A model generated the notes under the pieces. It was given only the letters and a program-made list of their open reading frames with translations. It made no database searches and was not told the DNA's origin. This document shows, piece by piece, positions 10,451-20,734 of a stretch of DNA of 64,000 bases. Every line of letters begins with the position of its first letter. Position 1 is the first letter of the stretch. The stretch lies in assembly GCA_023807065.1 (NCBI GenBank), contig JAJJLU010000332.1:62001-126000 (forward strand). The letters are read 5' to 3'. The DNA is from Isotricha intestinalis (Eukaryota; Ciliophora; Litostomatea; Vestibuliferida; Isotrichidae). The position numbers were made by a program, and so were the translations under genes.

Positions 10451-11362
10451 ATGATAAATGAATTATCTATAAGAAATAGAAATTTTAGTGAAAAAATAAA
10501 AGATAATTCAAAAAGTTTATTTAATTATAATGATGAATATGATTCAATTGAACAATTATCAAATAAATTAACTCAATTAACATATAAGAGTAAAAAATCA
10601 AAAAATAATAAGAAAATAAATTTAAAAATTAAAATTAAAAATCCTCATAAATTAACAAAAAATTCAATTAGATTTAGAAATGGAAATGGAAGTGAATTTT
10701 ATAATGTTAAAAATTGTTATACAAATTATAATAAATTTGCTCCTTTTATTTCTACTTGTAGTTCTACTAAAGAAATTAAAAAATCTTTCAATACTTTTTT
10801 AGAACTTAATCAAAATAATATTTTAAATGATATTAATGATACTTTTTTTATTCCAATTCAACAAGAATATAATTTAAAAAGATATGATTCTTTTAATTTA
10901 GAAAATAAAATTTATAAATTAGAAAAAAAATGTGATTCTTTAAAAAATTTAAATGAAGTTTCTGAACAAAATAGTAGAAATTATAAAATGGAAAATTATA
11001 AATATAAATCTTTTTATATTGAAAAAAAATTTGAAAATAATAATATTTTAATAGAAAAAAAAGATATTAAAATAAGTATTGATTATATGAAAAAAGTAAT
11101 TAATAAATTAAATGAAGAAACTAAAAATTATAATATTAATATTAAAAAATATTCAAATGAAATTTTAAAAATGAAAAATGAAATTATTAATTTAAATACA
11201 TTAATTCCTCAATATATAAATGAAAATAATAATTATAAAGGTATTATTATTCTTTTAAATAAAAAATTAAAAGAATTGAGAAAAGAATTAATTCAAATAT
11301 ATGAAAAAAAATTCAAAATGGGAAAAAATTTACAAACTCTTCGTAACTCATTTAAAAAATAA
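10451..11362 (+). CDS. Basic coiled-coil protein
   Basis: Not recognised. The N-terminal ~160 residues are polar and basic (Lys, Asn, Ser) with little predicted order; the C-terminal half (from ~155) is coiled coil, with stretches such as EILKMKNEIINLNTLIP and LLNKKLKELRKELIQIYEKK. It lies between another coiled-coil gene and a CDKL kinase on the same strand. The lack of globular motifs suggests a structural or scaffold role. The ATG at 10451 is the first in frame after upstream stops. Confidence 0.65.
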   Translation: MINELSIRNRNFSEKIKDNSKSLFNYNDEYDSIEQLSNKLTQLTYKSKKSKNNKKINLKIKIKNPHKLTKNSIRFRNGNGSEFYNVKNCYTNYNKFAPFISTCSSTKEIKKSFNTFLELNQNNILNDINDTFFIPIQQEYNLKRYDSFNLENKIYKLEKKCDSLKNLNEVSEQNSRNYKMENYKYKSFYIEKKFENNNILIEKKDIKISIDYMKKVINKLNEETKNYNINIKKYSNEILKMKNEIINLNTLIPQYINENNNYKGIIILLNKKLKELRKELIQIYEKKFKMGKNLQTLRNSFKK

Positions 11363-11519
11363 TAATTAATATATATTATTTTTACCTCTTATTTTAAATA
11401 ATATTATAAATATAATAAAATTTCAAATTTAAATTTTTAAAAATTCCTTTTAAATAAAAATGACTGTGAAAAAATAAATAAAAAAATAAAACAAAAATTA
11501 AAAAAAAAAATTAAAAAAA

Positions 11520-13736
11520 ATGCACAATAAATACGAAGTACTTTGTGTAGTAGGTGAAGGAGCATATGGTATAGTATATAAATGTAGAAATAAAGAAACA
11601 AATGAAATAGTAGCAATAAAGAAATTTAAAGAAACAGAAGATGAATTAGTAAAAAAAACAATAAAGAGAGAATTAAAAGTATTAAAAATATTAAAGCATG
11701 AAAATATAGTAGAATTTAAAGAGGCAATAAAGTATAAAAAGAAATTATATATAGTATTTGAATATATGGAAAAAAATGTATTAGAACTTCTTCAACAAAA
11801 ACCAAACGGATTAGACCAAAAGACGATAAAATATATAATTTTTCAATTATGTAAAGCAATAAAATACCTTCATTCAAATAATATAATTCACAGAGATGTA
11901 AAGCCAGAAAATTTATTAATAAATTCATCAAATAAATTAAAATTATGTGATTTTGGCTTTGCAAGAAGAATAAATCAAAAAGAAAATAATTTAACTGATT
12001 ATGTAGCAACAAGATGGTATAGATCACCTGAATTAATAATATTAAATGGAATATATAATTTTGAAATTGATTATTGGGCTATTGGTTGTATTATGGGAGA
12101 ATTAGTTGATGGAAATCCTATTTTTCCAGGAGAAAATGAAGTAGATCAATTACATTGTATTCAAAAAATTTTAGGCAATTTCCCTCAAGAATATATCGAT
12201 TTATTTTATAATAACCCTTTGTTTCATAATATGGAATTATTAGATGTTAAAAATCCACAAGGTTTAGAAAGAAGATATTTAGGAAAATTAAGTAAAGTTG
12301 GTATTGATTTTTTAAAAAGTTTGTTACAACTTGATCCTAAGAAAAGATTAGGAGATGATAATGTTTTGGAGCATCCTTATTTTAGTGTTTTTTTTAAGAA
12401 TAATAGTAATAAGAAAAATAATGATGATAATTATTCTATTAATAATAATAGTAATTGTTTTATTTCTGGAGATAATAAGGTTGATTCAAAAGGAAAAGAT
12501 ATTAATGTTAAAGAGCAAAAGGAAAACGAGAATAATAATGAAAAAAATGTGAAGAATGAAAAAGACAAAGGATTAATTAATAGTGTTAGTAATAAAAATA
12601 TTAATTGTGGAGAATATGAAAAAATTTTAAAGAAAATTATTAAAAATAAATTCAAAAAAAATGAAGATAATAATCTGTATTTTTCAAGTGAAAAAGAAAA
12701 AAATGAATTAGAAAGTGAGAAAGATAATATTATTGAGAATAATCAAAAAAAGTTTATTAATAGTAATTCAACAACAAATATAAATATTATAAATATTAAT
12801 ACATACAATAATCAAAATGATAGTAATTTATCATCTAAATTAAGTAATTCAAATGAAATTAAATATGTAAAAAAAACTTTTATTCCTCAACTAATAAAAA
12901 AAAATTTGAAGAAGAAAAAAATAAAAGGAAATAAAAATATGACAATGACAATGACAAATCAAATACACAGAAAAAAGTCAAATTCAAATTCAAAAACAAA
13001 AAATCAAAATAAAACAATGATTTCTGATTTAAATAATTTAACTTCAAGACAAAAATATGAAACTTTTAATAATGATATAAGTTTTATTCAAAATTTTAAT
13101 CAAGAAAAATATTCAGATAGAGGTATATCATTTAATATATTTTCTTTATTAAATGGAATGAATCATAATAAGAATAATAATATATCAAATAAATTATTTG
13201 GTTTTAAAACTTTTTATAAAAATAAAAATGACAAATATAATTATAATATAAATACTCATTTTAGCAATGTTGCTAAAAATTATAATAAAAAACCCAGAAA
13301 AACAAGACATTCAAGTATTATAGAAGAAGTTGAAGAAGCAGCAGAATCTCAATTAAATATGAATAATCATTATATTAAAAAAGAAATGTTTAATAATAGA
13401 AAATCTAGAAGTTTAAATAATAATAAAAAAATGAATTGTGATTATAGTACTGTTAATGATTATAATAATAGTCCAATTAAAGAAAAGAAAACTTATAATC
13501 ATAGTAATAAAAGTAATTCACCTATTAAAAATAAAAATAATAATCAAACTATGATTAATAATAAAAATAATAATGGGTATTTAATGCCTAATTTATCTAC
13601 TTATAATATTGGATTTAAGGATAAAAATATAAAAGGAAATAATAGTAATCAAATTATTGGTTTACATCTTCCTTCCTTAAATAAACGTTTTCATGCAAAT
13701 ATTATGAAATTTTATCAAATGATTTCAAATAAATGA
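11520..13736 (+). CDS. CDKL-family serine/threonine protein kinase
   Basis: Cyclin-dependent-kinase-like kinase; the family regulates ciliary length and ciliary transport in other eukaryotes. The kinase domain spans about residues 5-287. All key elements are visible: the Gly loop GEGAYG (12-17), catalytic Lys34 in VAIKK, HRD with Asp126 followed by KPEN, DFG with Asp144, a TDY activation motif (159-161) followed by VATRWYRSPE, and the CDKL-type insert NPLFHNMELLDVKNPQGLERR. GNPIFPGENEVDQLHCIQK closely follows the CDKL5 equivalent. Residues ~290-738 are a long Asn/Lys-rich disordered tail, as in CDKL5, here much expanded by low complexity. Stop is TGA, evidence that UGA terminates. A ciliary kinase supports a ciliated organism. 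Confidence 0.92.
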   Translation: MHNKYEVLCVVGEGAYGIVYKCRNKETNEIVAIKKFKETEDELVKKTIKRELKVLKILKHENIVEFKEAIKYKKKLYIVFEYMEKNVLELLQQKPNGLDQKTIKYIIFQLCKAIKYLHSNNIIHRDVKPENLLINSSNKLKLCDFGFARRINQKENNLTDYVATRWYRSPELIILNGIYNFEIDYWAIGCIMGELVDGNPIFPGENEVDQLHCIQKILGNFPQEYIDLFYNNPLFHNMELLDVKNPQGLERRYLGKLSKVGIDFLKSLLQLDPKKRLGDDNVLEHPYFSVFFKNNSNKKNNDDNYSINNNSNCFISGDNKVDSKGKDINVKEQKENENNNEKNVKNEKDKGLINSVSNKNINCGEYEKILKKIIKNKFKKNEDNNLYFSSEKEKNELESEKDNIIENNQKKFINSNSTTNINIININTYNNQNDSNLSSKLSNSNEIKYVKKTFIPQLIKKNLKKKKIKGNKNMTMTMTNQIHRKKSNSNSKTKNQNKTMISDLNNLTSRQKYETFNNDISFIQNFNQEKYSDRGISFNIFSLLNGMNHNKNNNISNKLFGFKTFYKNKNDKYNYNINTHFSNVAKNYNKKPRKTRHSSIIEEVEEAAESQLNMNNHYIKKEMFNNRKSRSLNNNKKMNCDYSTVNDYNNSPIKEKKTYNHSNKSNSPIKNKNNNQTMINNKNNNGYLMPNLSTYNIGFKDKNIKGNNSNQIIGLHLPSLNKRFHANIMKFYQMISNK

Positions 13737-13892
13737 TTTTTAATTTTATCCTTTAATTAATTGTATTATAATTTTACAATTGTATTTTTTAATTTAATTT
13801 TTTAAATTTTAAAAGTAATTATTAAAATAATATTTAAGGATTGTGTTTCCAAATAATCTTTTATATAAATATATATTAATATAATTAAGTTT

Positions 13893-15473
13893 TTATATCA
13901 GAATTCCATATAAATCTAAATAATGAAGAATATTATTTGAAATTAAAGATATTTCTTTATTTTTTGAATAACTTAAATTTTGAATAAATGAAGGAAAATC
14001 ATCTTTACATAAATTAAGACATATATCTTCAGAATTAATAACAAAAAATCTAATAGATTCTAAACATAAAATAATTAAATTAATATCAGTATTATAATAT
14101 AGTACTTTACATAAATTAGGAATTAATTTAGGATAATTTTGATATACTTCATTTAAAACTTTTGGATTTTTTAAATATAAACAATTTCTTATAATTAATG
14201 TAGATTGCTTAATAATAAGATAATTATAAGATTCTAAAAAATCAATAATTTTTTGAAAAATAGGACAAGTGATAATATAATTTGAATTATGTTGTGAATA
14301 TAATTCTAATAAATTTAAAAATTTGATTTTTATTCCTTCATCATCATATATTTCTAATATATCATTTATAAATAAAAAAATTTCAAGTTCTTCATAAAAT
14401 ATATTTGCTTCATTATTTTCATCATAATAAATTATATCTATTAATATTTCTAATATCGGATAAACTTTTGAACTATTATTTGATTGATATTCAAAATCAA
14501 AAATAAGATTAAAAAATTCTGATTTATTTTTTAAAAGTTTAAAAAATTGTAATGAAAAATTTTTATATTTTGATAAATGAGAAAAACCATATAATGATGT
14601 TAATAATATTTCTTCATTTTTATTTTCTAACAACGGATTTAATATTTGAAATGAATTTTCAAATTCTTCTTCAGTAAATGAACTTTGTTGATTTATAATT
14701 ACACAAAATAATTTTAAATGTAATTCATAATCTTCTAAATTTTCTTTCTTTAAATTTTGATAAAGATATTTAAATAAAAAATGGTTTTCATATTTAAAAA
14801 CTTTTTCTCTGTTTTTTTTATTATATAAAAGACAATTTAACAAAAAACTAAAAATTAATGAATTTATATTTGAATTTTTATTTATTAAATGAGAAATATA
14901 AATTTGAATATATTCATCTGAAATAAAAGAATTTTCTATATTTTTAACACTTTCTAAATCATTATCATCTTCTGATAAATTAACAATAATTTCACTAAAA
15001 AATACAAAAATAGAATAAATTTCATATAATAAATTATCATATTTTAAAACAAAATTTTTTTCTCCTTCTATGAAAATTTTTTGTAATTTCCTTATTATTT
15101 GTTTTTCATTGATAACTAAAAAATTATTTAAGTTAAAATTTTTTTTCATATTAATTTCCTTTTGAATAGAATTATATAATATATGTAACCCATAAATTTT
15201 TTCATCAAAATTTTCTGAATTTAAAAGATAAGATAAATATTCTATACATTCATTTATTTTATCAAAGTTAAATTCATTAAATTTTTCTTTAATTAATAAA
15301 CTTATTTTTAATTCATCAACATCAATTAAATAATTATGAGCATTATTAAGAGTGATTTGCCTTTTTAAATAAATTTTTTTATTAATTTTCTCTTTCCTAA
15401 TATTTAATTTATAATTATTTCTATATAAAACTAAATCTTTAATAGTCAATTCTTTTGTTCTTCTCTCATTCAT
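13893..15473 (-). CDS. Armadillo-repeat protein, divergent importin-alpha-like
   Basis: Likely a nuclear-import adaptor or a relative. Residues ~14-40 (KLNIRKEKINKKIYLKRQI) resemble an importin-beta-binding segment, whose usual form is LRKxKRxExLLKRRN. The rest (~70-526) consists of repeated helical triplets typical of ARM repeats, for example ILNPLLENKNEEILLTSLYG, KQSTLIIRNCLYLKNPKVL and LIILCLESIRFFVINSED. Length (526 aa) matches importin-alpha at about 520-540. The usual Trp/Asn ladder of the NLS groove is poorly preserved: no regular W-x3-N pairs are obvious, so cargo binding may differ. It could instead be another ARM protein. The start ATG lies 63 bases from the divergent gene at 15537. 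Confidence 0.55.
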   Translation of the reverse strand: MNERRTKELTIKDLVLYRNNYKLNIRKEKINKKIYLKRQITLNNAHNYLIDVDELKISLLIKEKFNEFNFDKINECIEYLSYLLNSENFDEKIYGLHILYNSIQKEINMKKNFNLNNFLVINEKQIIRKLQKIFIEGEKNFVLKYDNLLYEIYSIFVFFSEIIVNLSEDDNDLESVKNIENSFISDEYIQIYISHLINKNSNINSLIFSFLLNCLLYNKKNREKVFKYENHFLFKYLYQNLKKENLEDYELHLKLFCVIINQQSSFTEEEFENSFQILNPLLENKNEEILLTSLYGFSHLSKYKNFSLQFFKLLKNKSEFFNLIFDFEYQSNNSSKVYPILEILIDIIYYDENNEANIFYEELEIFLFINDILEIYDDEGIKIKFLNLLELYSQHNSNYIITCPIFQKIIDFLESYNYLIIKQSTLIIRNCLYLKNPKVLNEVYQNYPKLIPNLCKVLYYNTDINLIILCLESIRFFVINSEDICLNLCKDDFPSFIQNLSYSKNKEISLISNNILHYLDLYGILI

Positions 15474-15536
15474 TTAAAATTCAAAAAATATTATAAATAA
15501 TAAATTAAAAAATATTTATTTAAACATTTTCAAAAA

Positions 15537-16184
15537 ATGCCAAAAAAATTAACATCAATTTCACATATAATAATTTTATTGTTTTTAATATCAATATGTA
15601 TATGGGATAGAATAGTAAATATACCAAAATTTCCTTTTAATTTCTTTTATGTAACTCAACTAAATTTATATATAAATATAATATATTACTTGCTAATAAT
15701 AAAAACAGATTTAAATAATTTAAATCCAATATTACATTATCAAAGATTATTTAATTTTATTTTTTCATTATCATTTTTAGTGACAATTATGTTTTGGGGA
15801 ATGTTATTTATTGATAAAGGAACTTTATATAAAAAAGGACTTCATATTCCTTTTATTTTAAATTTTTCTCTTCATGGTGGAGTTTTTATAATAAATGCTT
15901 GTGAACAATTATTTATTTGTAAAAGAAAAAATCCTAAATATTGCTCAGTTAATTTATATTTTATTATAACTTTAATTTATACTGTTTCTATTAAATTAAT
16001 TCAAGAATTATTTAACATTAAAACTTATCCTTTTGCATTAAAATCTATAAAAATAATGATTTTTGTTAATTTTACTGGTTTTTTAACTTGTGTTTTGGGA
16101 CATTATATTTATATATTTTTATCAAAAAGTAAAAAATCTAATAATGAAGAAGAAGAAGAATTAGTTGAAACTGTAATAAATTAA
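15537..16184 (+). CDS. AIG1/ADTRP-like multi-pass membrane hydrolase
   Basis: Candidate member of the FAR-17a/AIG1 family, threonine hydrolases that cleave fatty-acid esters of hydroxy fatty acids. The protein is 215 aa with about six membrane spans, the usual size and topology. Human AIG1 uses a Thr in a FLTFLNL-type segment and a His in a LNHGMH-type segment; here Thr40 lies in YVTQLNLYINIIYYLL and His113 in NFSLHGGVFI, at nearly the same spacing. FWGMLFIDKGTLY matches the FWGIYAYDRELVY region between them. The C-terminus ends in a short acidic tail. It is divergent from the ARM-repeat gene, sharing a short promoter interval. Assignment rests on motif spacing and topology. Confidence 0.6.
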   Translation: MPKKLTSISHIIILLFLISICIWDRIVNIPKFPFNFFYVTQLNLYINIIYYLLIIKTDLNNLNPILHYQRLFNFIFSLSFLVTIMFWGMLFIDKGTLYKKGLHIPFILNFSLHGGVFIINACEQLFICKRKNPKYCSVNLYFIITLIYTVSIKLIQELFNIKTYPFALKSIKIMIFVNFTGFLTCVLGHYIYIFLSKSKKSNNEEEEELVETVIN

Positions 16185-17061
16185 TTATTATATTATTTAA
16201 TATTAAAAAAAGTAAAACATTAAATTCATTATATTTATCAAAAAAAATTACATAATAAAAAAGACTTAATTTCCCTTTTCTTTTTCATTAATTTCTTCAA
16301 AATCAGAAACTCGGGAAAAATATTTTTATTTGTTTTATACTTCTTTTTAAATTCATTGTTAATTCATCTACAAAATAATTCCAAACTATAATGAAACTTC
16401 CAATATTGAAGTAGGAAAATATTGAATTTTAAAATATTATTGATTTTTTCTTCTATTAAATATTTCTATTCTTTTATTTTCTGATATTAAAATTTTACCA
16501 AATGAAATACTTTTGTTTCAGGAGAAAATTAACTTAAAGACTTTATACAATTAAAAATATTATTATTAAATTAATATATATATTTTCTAATTATATAATA
16601 ATAATTTTTTTTAATAATTTTTCTTTTCATAAACTCTTATTATCTTTAATTATCTTTATTTTTTTATTATTAAAAAATTTCTTGAAAACGTTGTTTCTCT
16701 TTTATTTTAAAAATTTTGTTTTATAAATCCAATAATAAAATAAAAACAATAAACAAAATTACTAAATTTCTCATAAATTTTAATCTCGATTCTTAAAGTT
16801 CTTGTATATATTTTTAGGTGTTTACTCTCTTTATTTTTTCCTTCGCTACTAACGGAAAATTTATGAGATATGTTTTTTAATTTTTATATTTAATTTTTGT
16901 ATATTGAATTTTTATATTTAATTATTTTTTTTTATTTATTTTATAGAATAATTTTTATAAGAGTTAAAGGTAAAAATTTAAAAACATTAATATTAAATTA
17001 AACTTAAATTTTTTCTTTAATCAAAATAATAGAAACATATAAATAATTTAAAAAATTGAAT
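16185..17061. other. Long spacer, possible decayed fragment
   Basis: No intact gene. On the minus strand near 16265-16400 a few short frames read as coding-like (VWNYFVDELTMNLKRSIKQ, then in another frame FEEINEKEKGN before a stop), suggesting a small gene end broken by frameshifts. I cannot name it. The rest is A/T-rich noncoding sequence. Confidence 0.3.
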
Positions 17062-18669
17062 TTAATAGAATAATATATCATATTCTTCATTATTATCTTC
17101 TTTAATAATTTTTTCATGTTTAATTTTTTTAAGAATTCTAAAAGGTCTTTCAGTTTTTTTAGATTGCAAAATATTTTTTTTTAATCTTTCTACACTTTCT
17201 CTTCCTTTTTCTTCTCTTTCTTCTTCTAATTTTCTTTTTTGTTCAAAATATTTTTTATCTTTATTATATTCTCTTCTTTCACTAATTGCATTTGAAAAAA
17301 TTTTAATATCTTCTAATTCATATTTTTCTAAATTAAATATATAATTATTTATTTTATTTTCAATATTATTCATTTTTTTAAGACATATTTTACTCATATC
17401 TTTCATTTGTAAATTAGATTTATTTTTTTTATTATTATTATTTTCTAATTCTAAAAGATAATTAAAAATCTCTTTTATTAAATCTTCAGCATAATTATTT
17501 TTTTTTTTATTTCCTTGAATTAAATTTTTTAAATTTTCTTCTTCAATTTTATAAAAATTATTAATGTTTTCAAAATCTTTTTCATAAAAAATTAATCTTT
17601 CATTCATTTCTTTTAAATTTTTTTCCATATCTTCTTGTTCATAAATTTTATTAATTTTCATTTGATGAATATTATCTAATAATCTAATAATTCCATCTTC
17701 AACTTCTTCAAATTTAATCATCATTAAATTAGGATCATTTAATAATTCTTTTAATTCTTTTTCTTCTTCTTCATTTCTATTTAAACAAAAATTATAATTT
17801 TTTATTGTTTCTAAAGTAATTTCATTAAAATCAGGTTTATCATTTGGATTTGATAATTTACTTTTATAATTTCTATCAATAATTTTTTTTTCAAATTTAC
17901 CTGAATCAAAATTTACAACTTTAGTTACAAATACACATGATTCTCTTAATTCTTCTAAATTCATTAAGATTCTTTCCATTTCTTCTTCTATATTTCTTTT
18001 CGTTAATTCTTCATAATGTTTCTGAATTAAAAGTTCTTTGCTTTTATTAGATATATCTATTAAAGAATTTTCTATTGATTTATATGCTGATTTTTGATCT
18101 TTTATATATTTTTGAAATGCTCTTTGATTTTCTAATAAATCTTTATTTCCTTGTCTTATTTTATTTTTATTCTCATTTTCTAATCCATTTAATTTTTTAT
18201 TTTCTTCTTTTAAATTATTTATTATTATATTATTTATTCCTATATGTTTACTATCTTGTAAAAATTGATTTAATGAACTATATTTATCAGATATTCTTTT
18301 TGCTTTTCTTTTTCTATAATTCATTATTTGCTTTTTTGCTTCATAAACATAACTAAAATTTTCATCATCATATCCTATATTTGAATAAAATAAATTATTT
18401 GAATTTTTATTAATTGATTCTCTTATAGTTTTAACAGTTTTTAATAAATTTAATCTATCTGGATCTATATTATTTGATATATATAAATGTGAATGAATAT
18501 TATTTTTTTTTCTTAAAGAAGTTATATAATTATCTCTTATTGAATATCTATTATTTTGTTTTATTGGAATTTCTGTATTAAAAATTTTTTCTCCACCAGT
18601 GGATGAATAATTATCTATACTTGATATTGAATCTAATATTAATTTTCCAAATAATTTCATTTTTGACAT
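17062..18669 (-). CDS. CFAP100/MIA1-like axonemal coiled-coil protein
   Basis: Probably part of the modifier-of-inner-arms complex, which regulates inner-arm dynein on the axoneme. A coiled coil with DUF4200-like character covers about residues 150-260. Next comes LLNDPNLMMIKFEEVEDGII (309-328), which matches the conserved [21 protein letters not shown] segment of human CFAP100. Further agreements are a helix IENKINNYIFNLEKYE before the end, a Glu/Arg/Lys-rich region with RPFRILKKIKH, and an acidic aromatic terminus EEYDILFY (EEELLFFFT in human). Length 535 aa is near human CFAP100 at about 600. A relative such as CCDC38 or CCDC42 is possible. The N-terminal 100 residues are poorly ordered. 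This is one of the clearer ciliary markers here. Confidence 0.6.
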   Translation of the reverse strand: MSKMKLFGKLILDSISSIDNYSSTGGEKIFNTEIPIKQNNRYSIRDNYITSLRKKNNIHSHLYISNNIDPDRLNLLKTVKTIRESINKNSNNLFYSNIGYDDENFSYVYEAKKQIMNYRKRKAKRISDKYSSLNQFLQDSKHIGINNIIINNLKEENKKLNGLENENKNKIRQGNKDLLENQRAFQKYIKDQKSAYKSIENSLIDISNKSKELLIQKHYEELTKRNIEEEMERILMNLEELRESCVFVTKVVNFDSGKFEKKIIDRNYKSKLSNPNDKPDFNEITLETIKNYNFCLNRNEEEEKELKELLNDPNLMMIKFEEVEDGIIRLLDNIHQMKINKIYEQEDMEKNLKEMNERLIFYEKDFENINNFYKIEEENLKNLIQGNKKKNNYAEDLIKEIFNYLLELENNNNKKNKSNLQMKDMSKICLKKMNNIENKINNYIFNLEKYELEDIKIFSNAISERREYNKDKKYFEQKRKLEEEREEKGRESVERLKKNILQSKKTERPFRILKKIKHEKIIKEDNNEEYDILFY

Positions 18670-18765
18670 TGTTATAATATTATTAATATTTGTTTTTTTA
18701 AAAAATATGTTTTTTTGATGAAATCTTATATTTTTAAGTAATAATACAAATGAAAATTAAAAGAA

Positions 18766-20560
18766 TTAAATATTATATTTAGTGGATAAAAGACTATATA
18801 TATATTGAATTCTAAAATTATTTCCAATTGAACCAAACCAATCTTCAAATTTATCTAATTCATTTAATTGAAGATTAATTTCTACATTTTCACGATCAAA
18901 TAATTGAATATTCTTTTTTTCTGCTATTTTATTAACACCAGAAATTAAATTATTCAAATCTTTATCTTTTGAAAATTGAGCTATTAATTTTCCAATTTCA
19001 CTTTTAACTAAATCATAATTTGCGATACTTCTTTTTCTTTTAAGTGAATTATGTATTTCATTATTATTTAATTTATCAAAATCAATTAATTCAATTTCTT
19101 GATTTTCATTTTTTGAATAATTTTTTGAAGTATTTATTTCAATGTGTTTCATTATTTCTTTTATACTTGAATTACTTTTTCTTGGTGAATGATTTTCTTT
19201 CAATTTATTATTATCATTATTTACCATAATAATATCATTGTCGATTATATAATTAAATAAATTTTCTATTGTATTATACCATAAATTTACCCATGTATAA
19301 AAATTAAATTTAAAAGCTGATACCATCAATTTTATATCATAATTAATTTCTTCATTACTATTAAAATTTATATTATAATAAAAATAATTATCTTCTCCTC
19401 TTTCAAATTTTATTTCTGCATAAGGAAATTCTAATTTATTTTTTACCATAGAACTAATAGTAACATCGTAATTTCTATTACTTTTAAAGGGTCCAATAAC
19501 TAATTTTTTTAAAAAAAATGCATTTTTAGTATAAAAATATTGTTTATCTTGAATATAATTATATAATATATTCTTCAAATAGAAATTTTTCATATCTAAA
19601 TTATCACAAATATAAGTTTGTAAAATTAAAGGAATATTCATATAATATGGTTTTGAGAAATTCATAGATAAAAAGCTTTCAAAATATTGAATATATCTAA
19701 TTTGTGAAGGTATAGTAACTCCCTAAGAAAAATGAATATAAAAAAAAATAAATAAATAATATACTTTATTATCAACAGTTCTTAATTGTGCAAAAACATT
19801 TAAAGCATCTTCACTATTATCACAAATTCCCGAAAAAATCATATAACAAACAATCATAACTCCAGTTCTTCCTTTTCCAGCTTTACAATGAATAGCACAA
19901 ATTCCATCAGGATATCTAAATAAATATAAACATATATCAATACAAAATTCTAACATTAATTTAATTGGACAAGGTTGATGATCAATAAAGGGAAAAATCG
20001 TTAATTCTTTTCCATGAAAAAGTTCTTTATTGTATATTTTATTTTCTTCAAGACATAAATTATATATTTTATAATGAGAATGATATTTATTTAAAAAGTT
20101 CTTTATTTCTATTAATGAATTTCTATATATTGATTCACATCCTGTTGATGGATATCCCATTGCTATCATATGTTCTGTTATATATGATAAATCAAGATCA
20201 AAGTTATCATTATTTATTCTATTCTTATTTTTACTCACTAAATGCTTTATTAGATTTAATATATTTGGAAAACAATTTTGATTTGATTCTCCTTCTGATG
20301 GACCATTTGGATTTTTAGATATTTTGTCTTTTATTTCATTTATTTCAATTGGTTCTATTAAATTTTAATTTTTTTTTTTGTTATATTTATATATTGGTAT
20401 TTTTACTTTTTGTTATTTTGTCATATAAAATGTTGTTTTCTATGTATATTTTATTTATTTCATAATCAAATGTATAATCTATTTCTTGGCGAGATTTTTG
20501 AAATATATTTTCTGTATTTGAGTCTATTTTTGATACTAATGGGTTGATAATGTTTTCCAT
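18766..20560 (-). CDS. PTEN: PTEN phosphoinositide 3-phosphatase (three exons)
   Basis: Dephosphorylates PI(3,4,5)P3 at the membrane. Exons on the minus strand are 20560-20407, 20354-19765 and 19722-18766, giving 566 aa in one frame. The core is unmistakable: HLVSKNKNRINNDNFDLDLS (PTEN: IVSRNKRRYQEDGFDLDLT), catalytic loop HCKAGKGRTG with His207 and Cys208, and a general-acid candidate Asp176 in PFIDH. Joining exons 2 and 3 restores the family sequence VDNKGVTIPSQ (human KKGVTIPSQRR). A C2 domain follows (FPYAEIKFERGEDNYFYYN; VSAFKFNFYTWVN) and then a Ser/Asn-rich insert. The long open frame of exon 2 begins at a GTG that is the PTEN-conserved Val, not a start; the real ATG is at 20560 in a 51-codon, non-conserved first exon. 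The N-terminal extension of about 70 residues is lineage-specific. Confidence 0.93.
19723..19764 (-). other. PTEN intron 2 (42 nt)
   Basis: Reading on the minus strand, GTATATTATT...TTTTTCTTAG lies exactly between the codons for VDNK and GVTIPSQ. Removal joins a PTEN motif that is invariant across eukaryotes; without it the frame ends 12 codons later. Phase 0. Confidence 0.93.
20355..20406 (-). other. PTEN intron 1 (52 nt)
   Basis: On the minus strand, GTAAAAATACC...AAATTTAATAG interrupts after phase 1. It contains in-frame TAA codons; removing it links the ATG-led exon to the PTEN N-terminus. The exact 5' site is inferred from GT and phase. Confidence 0.75.
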
Positions 20561-20734
20561 TTTGAAATTGGAATTTTAATTTTTTTTGGTCAATTATTTT
20601 TAATTAATAGATAACCAAAAAAAATAAATAAGTTTTTTAATTATGTTAATTTATGGAATCAATTTTTTATATAACAATAATATTAAGAATATTAAATTAA
20701 GTTTTAGAAAAATATATATAATAATATTTAACCA

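Noticed and set aside
19723..20238. PTEN exon 2 as a separate 171-aa protein
   Set aside because: It would start at GTG (a conserved Val codon) and its last 12 residues are translated intron; both ends are explained by splicing.
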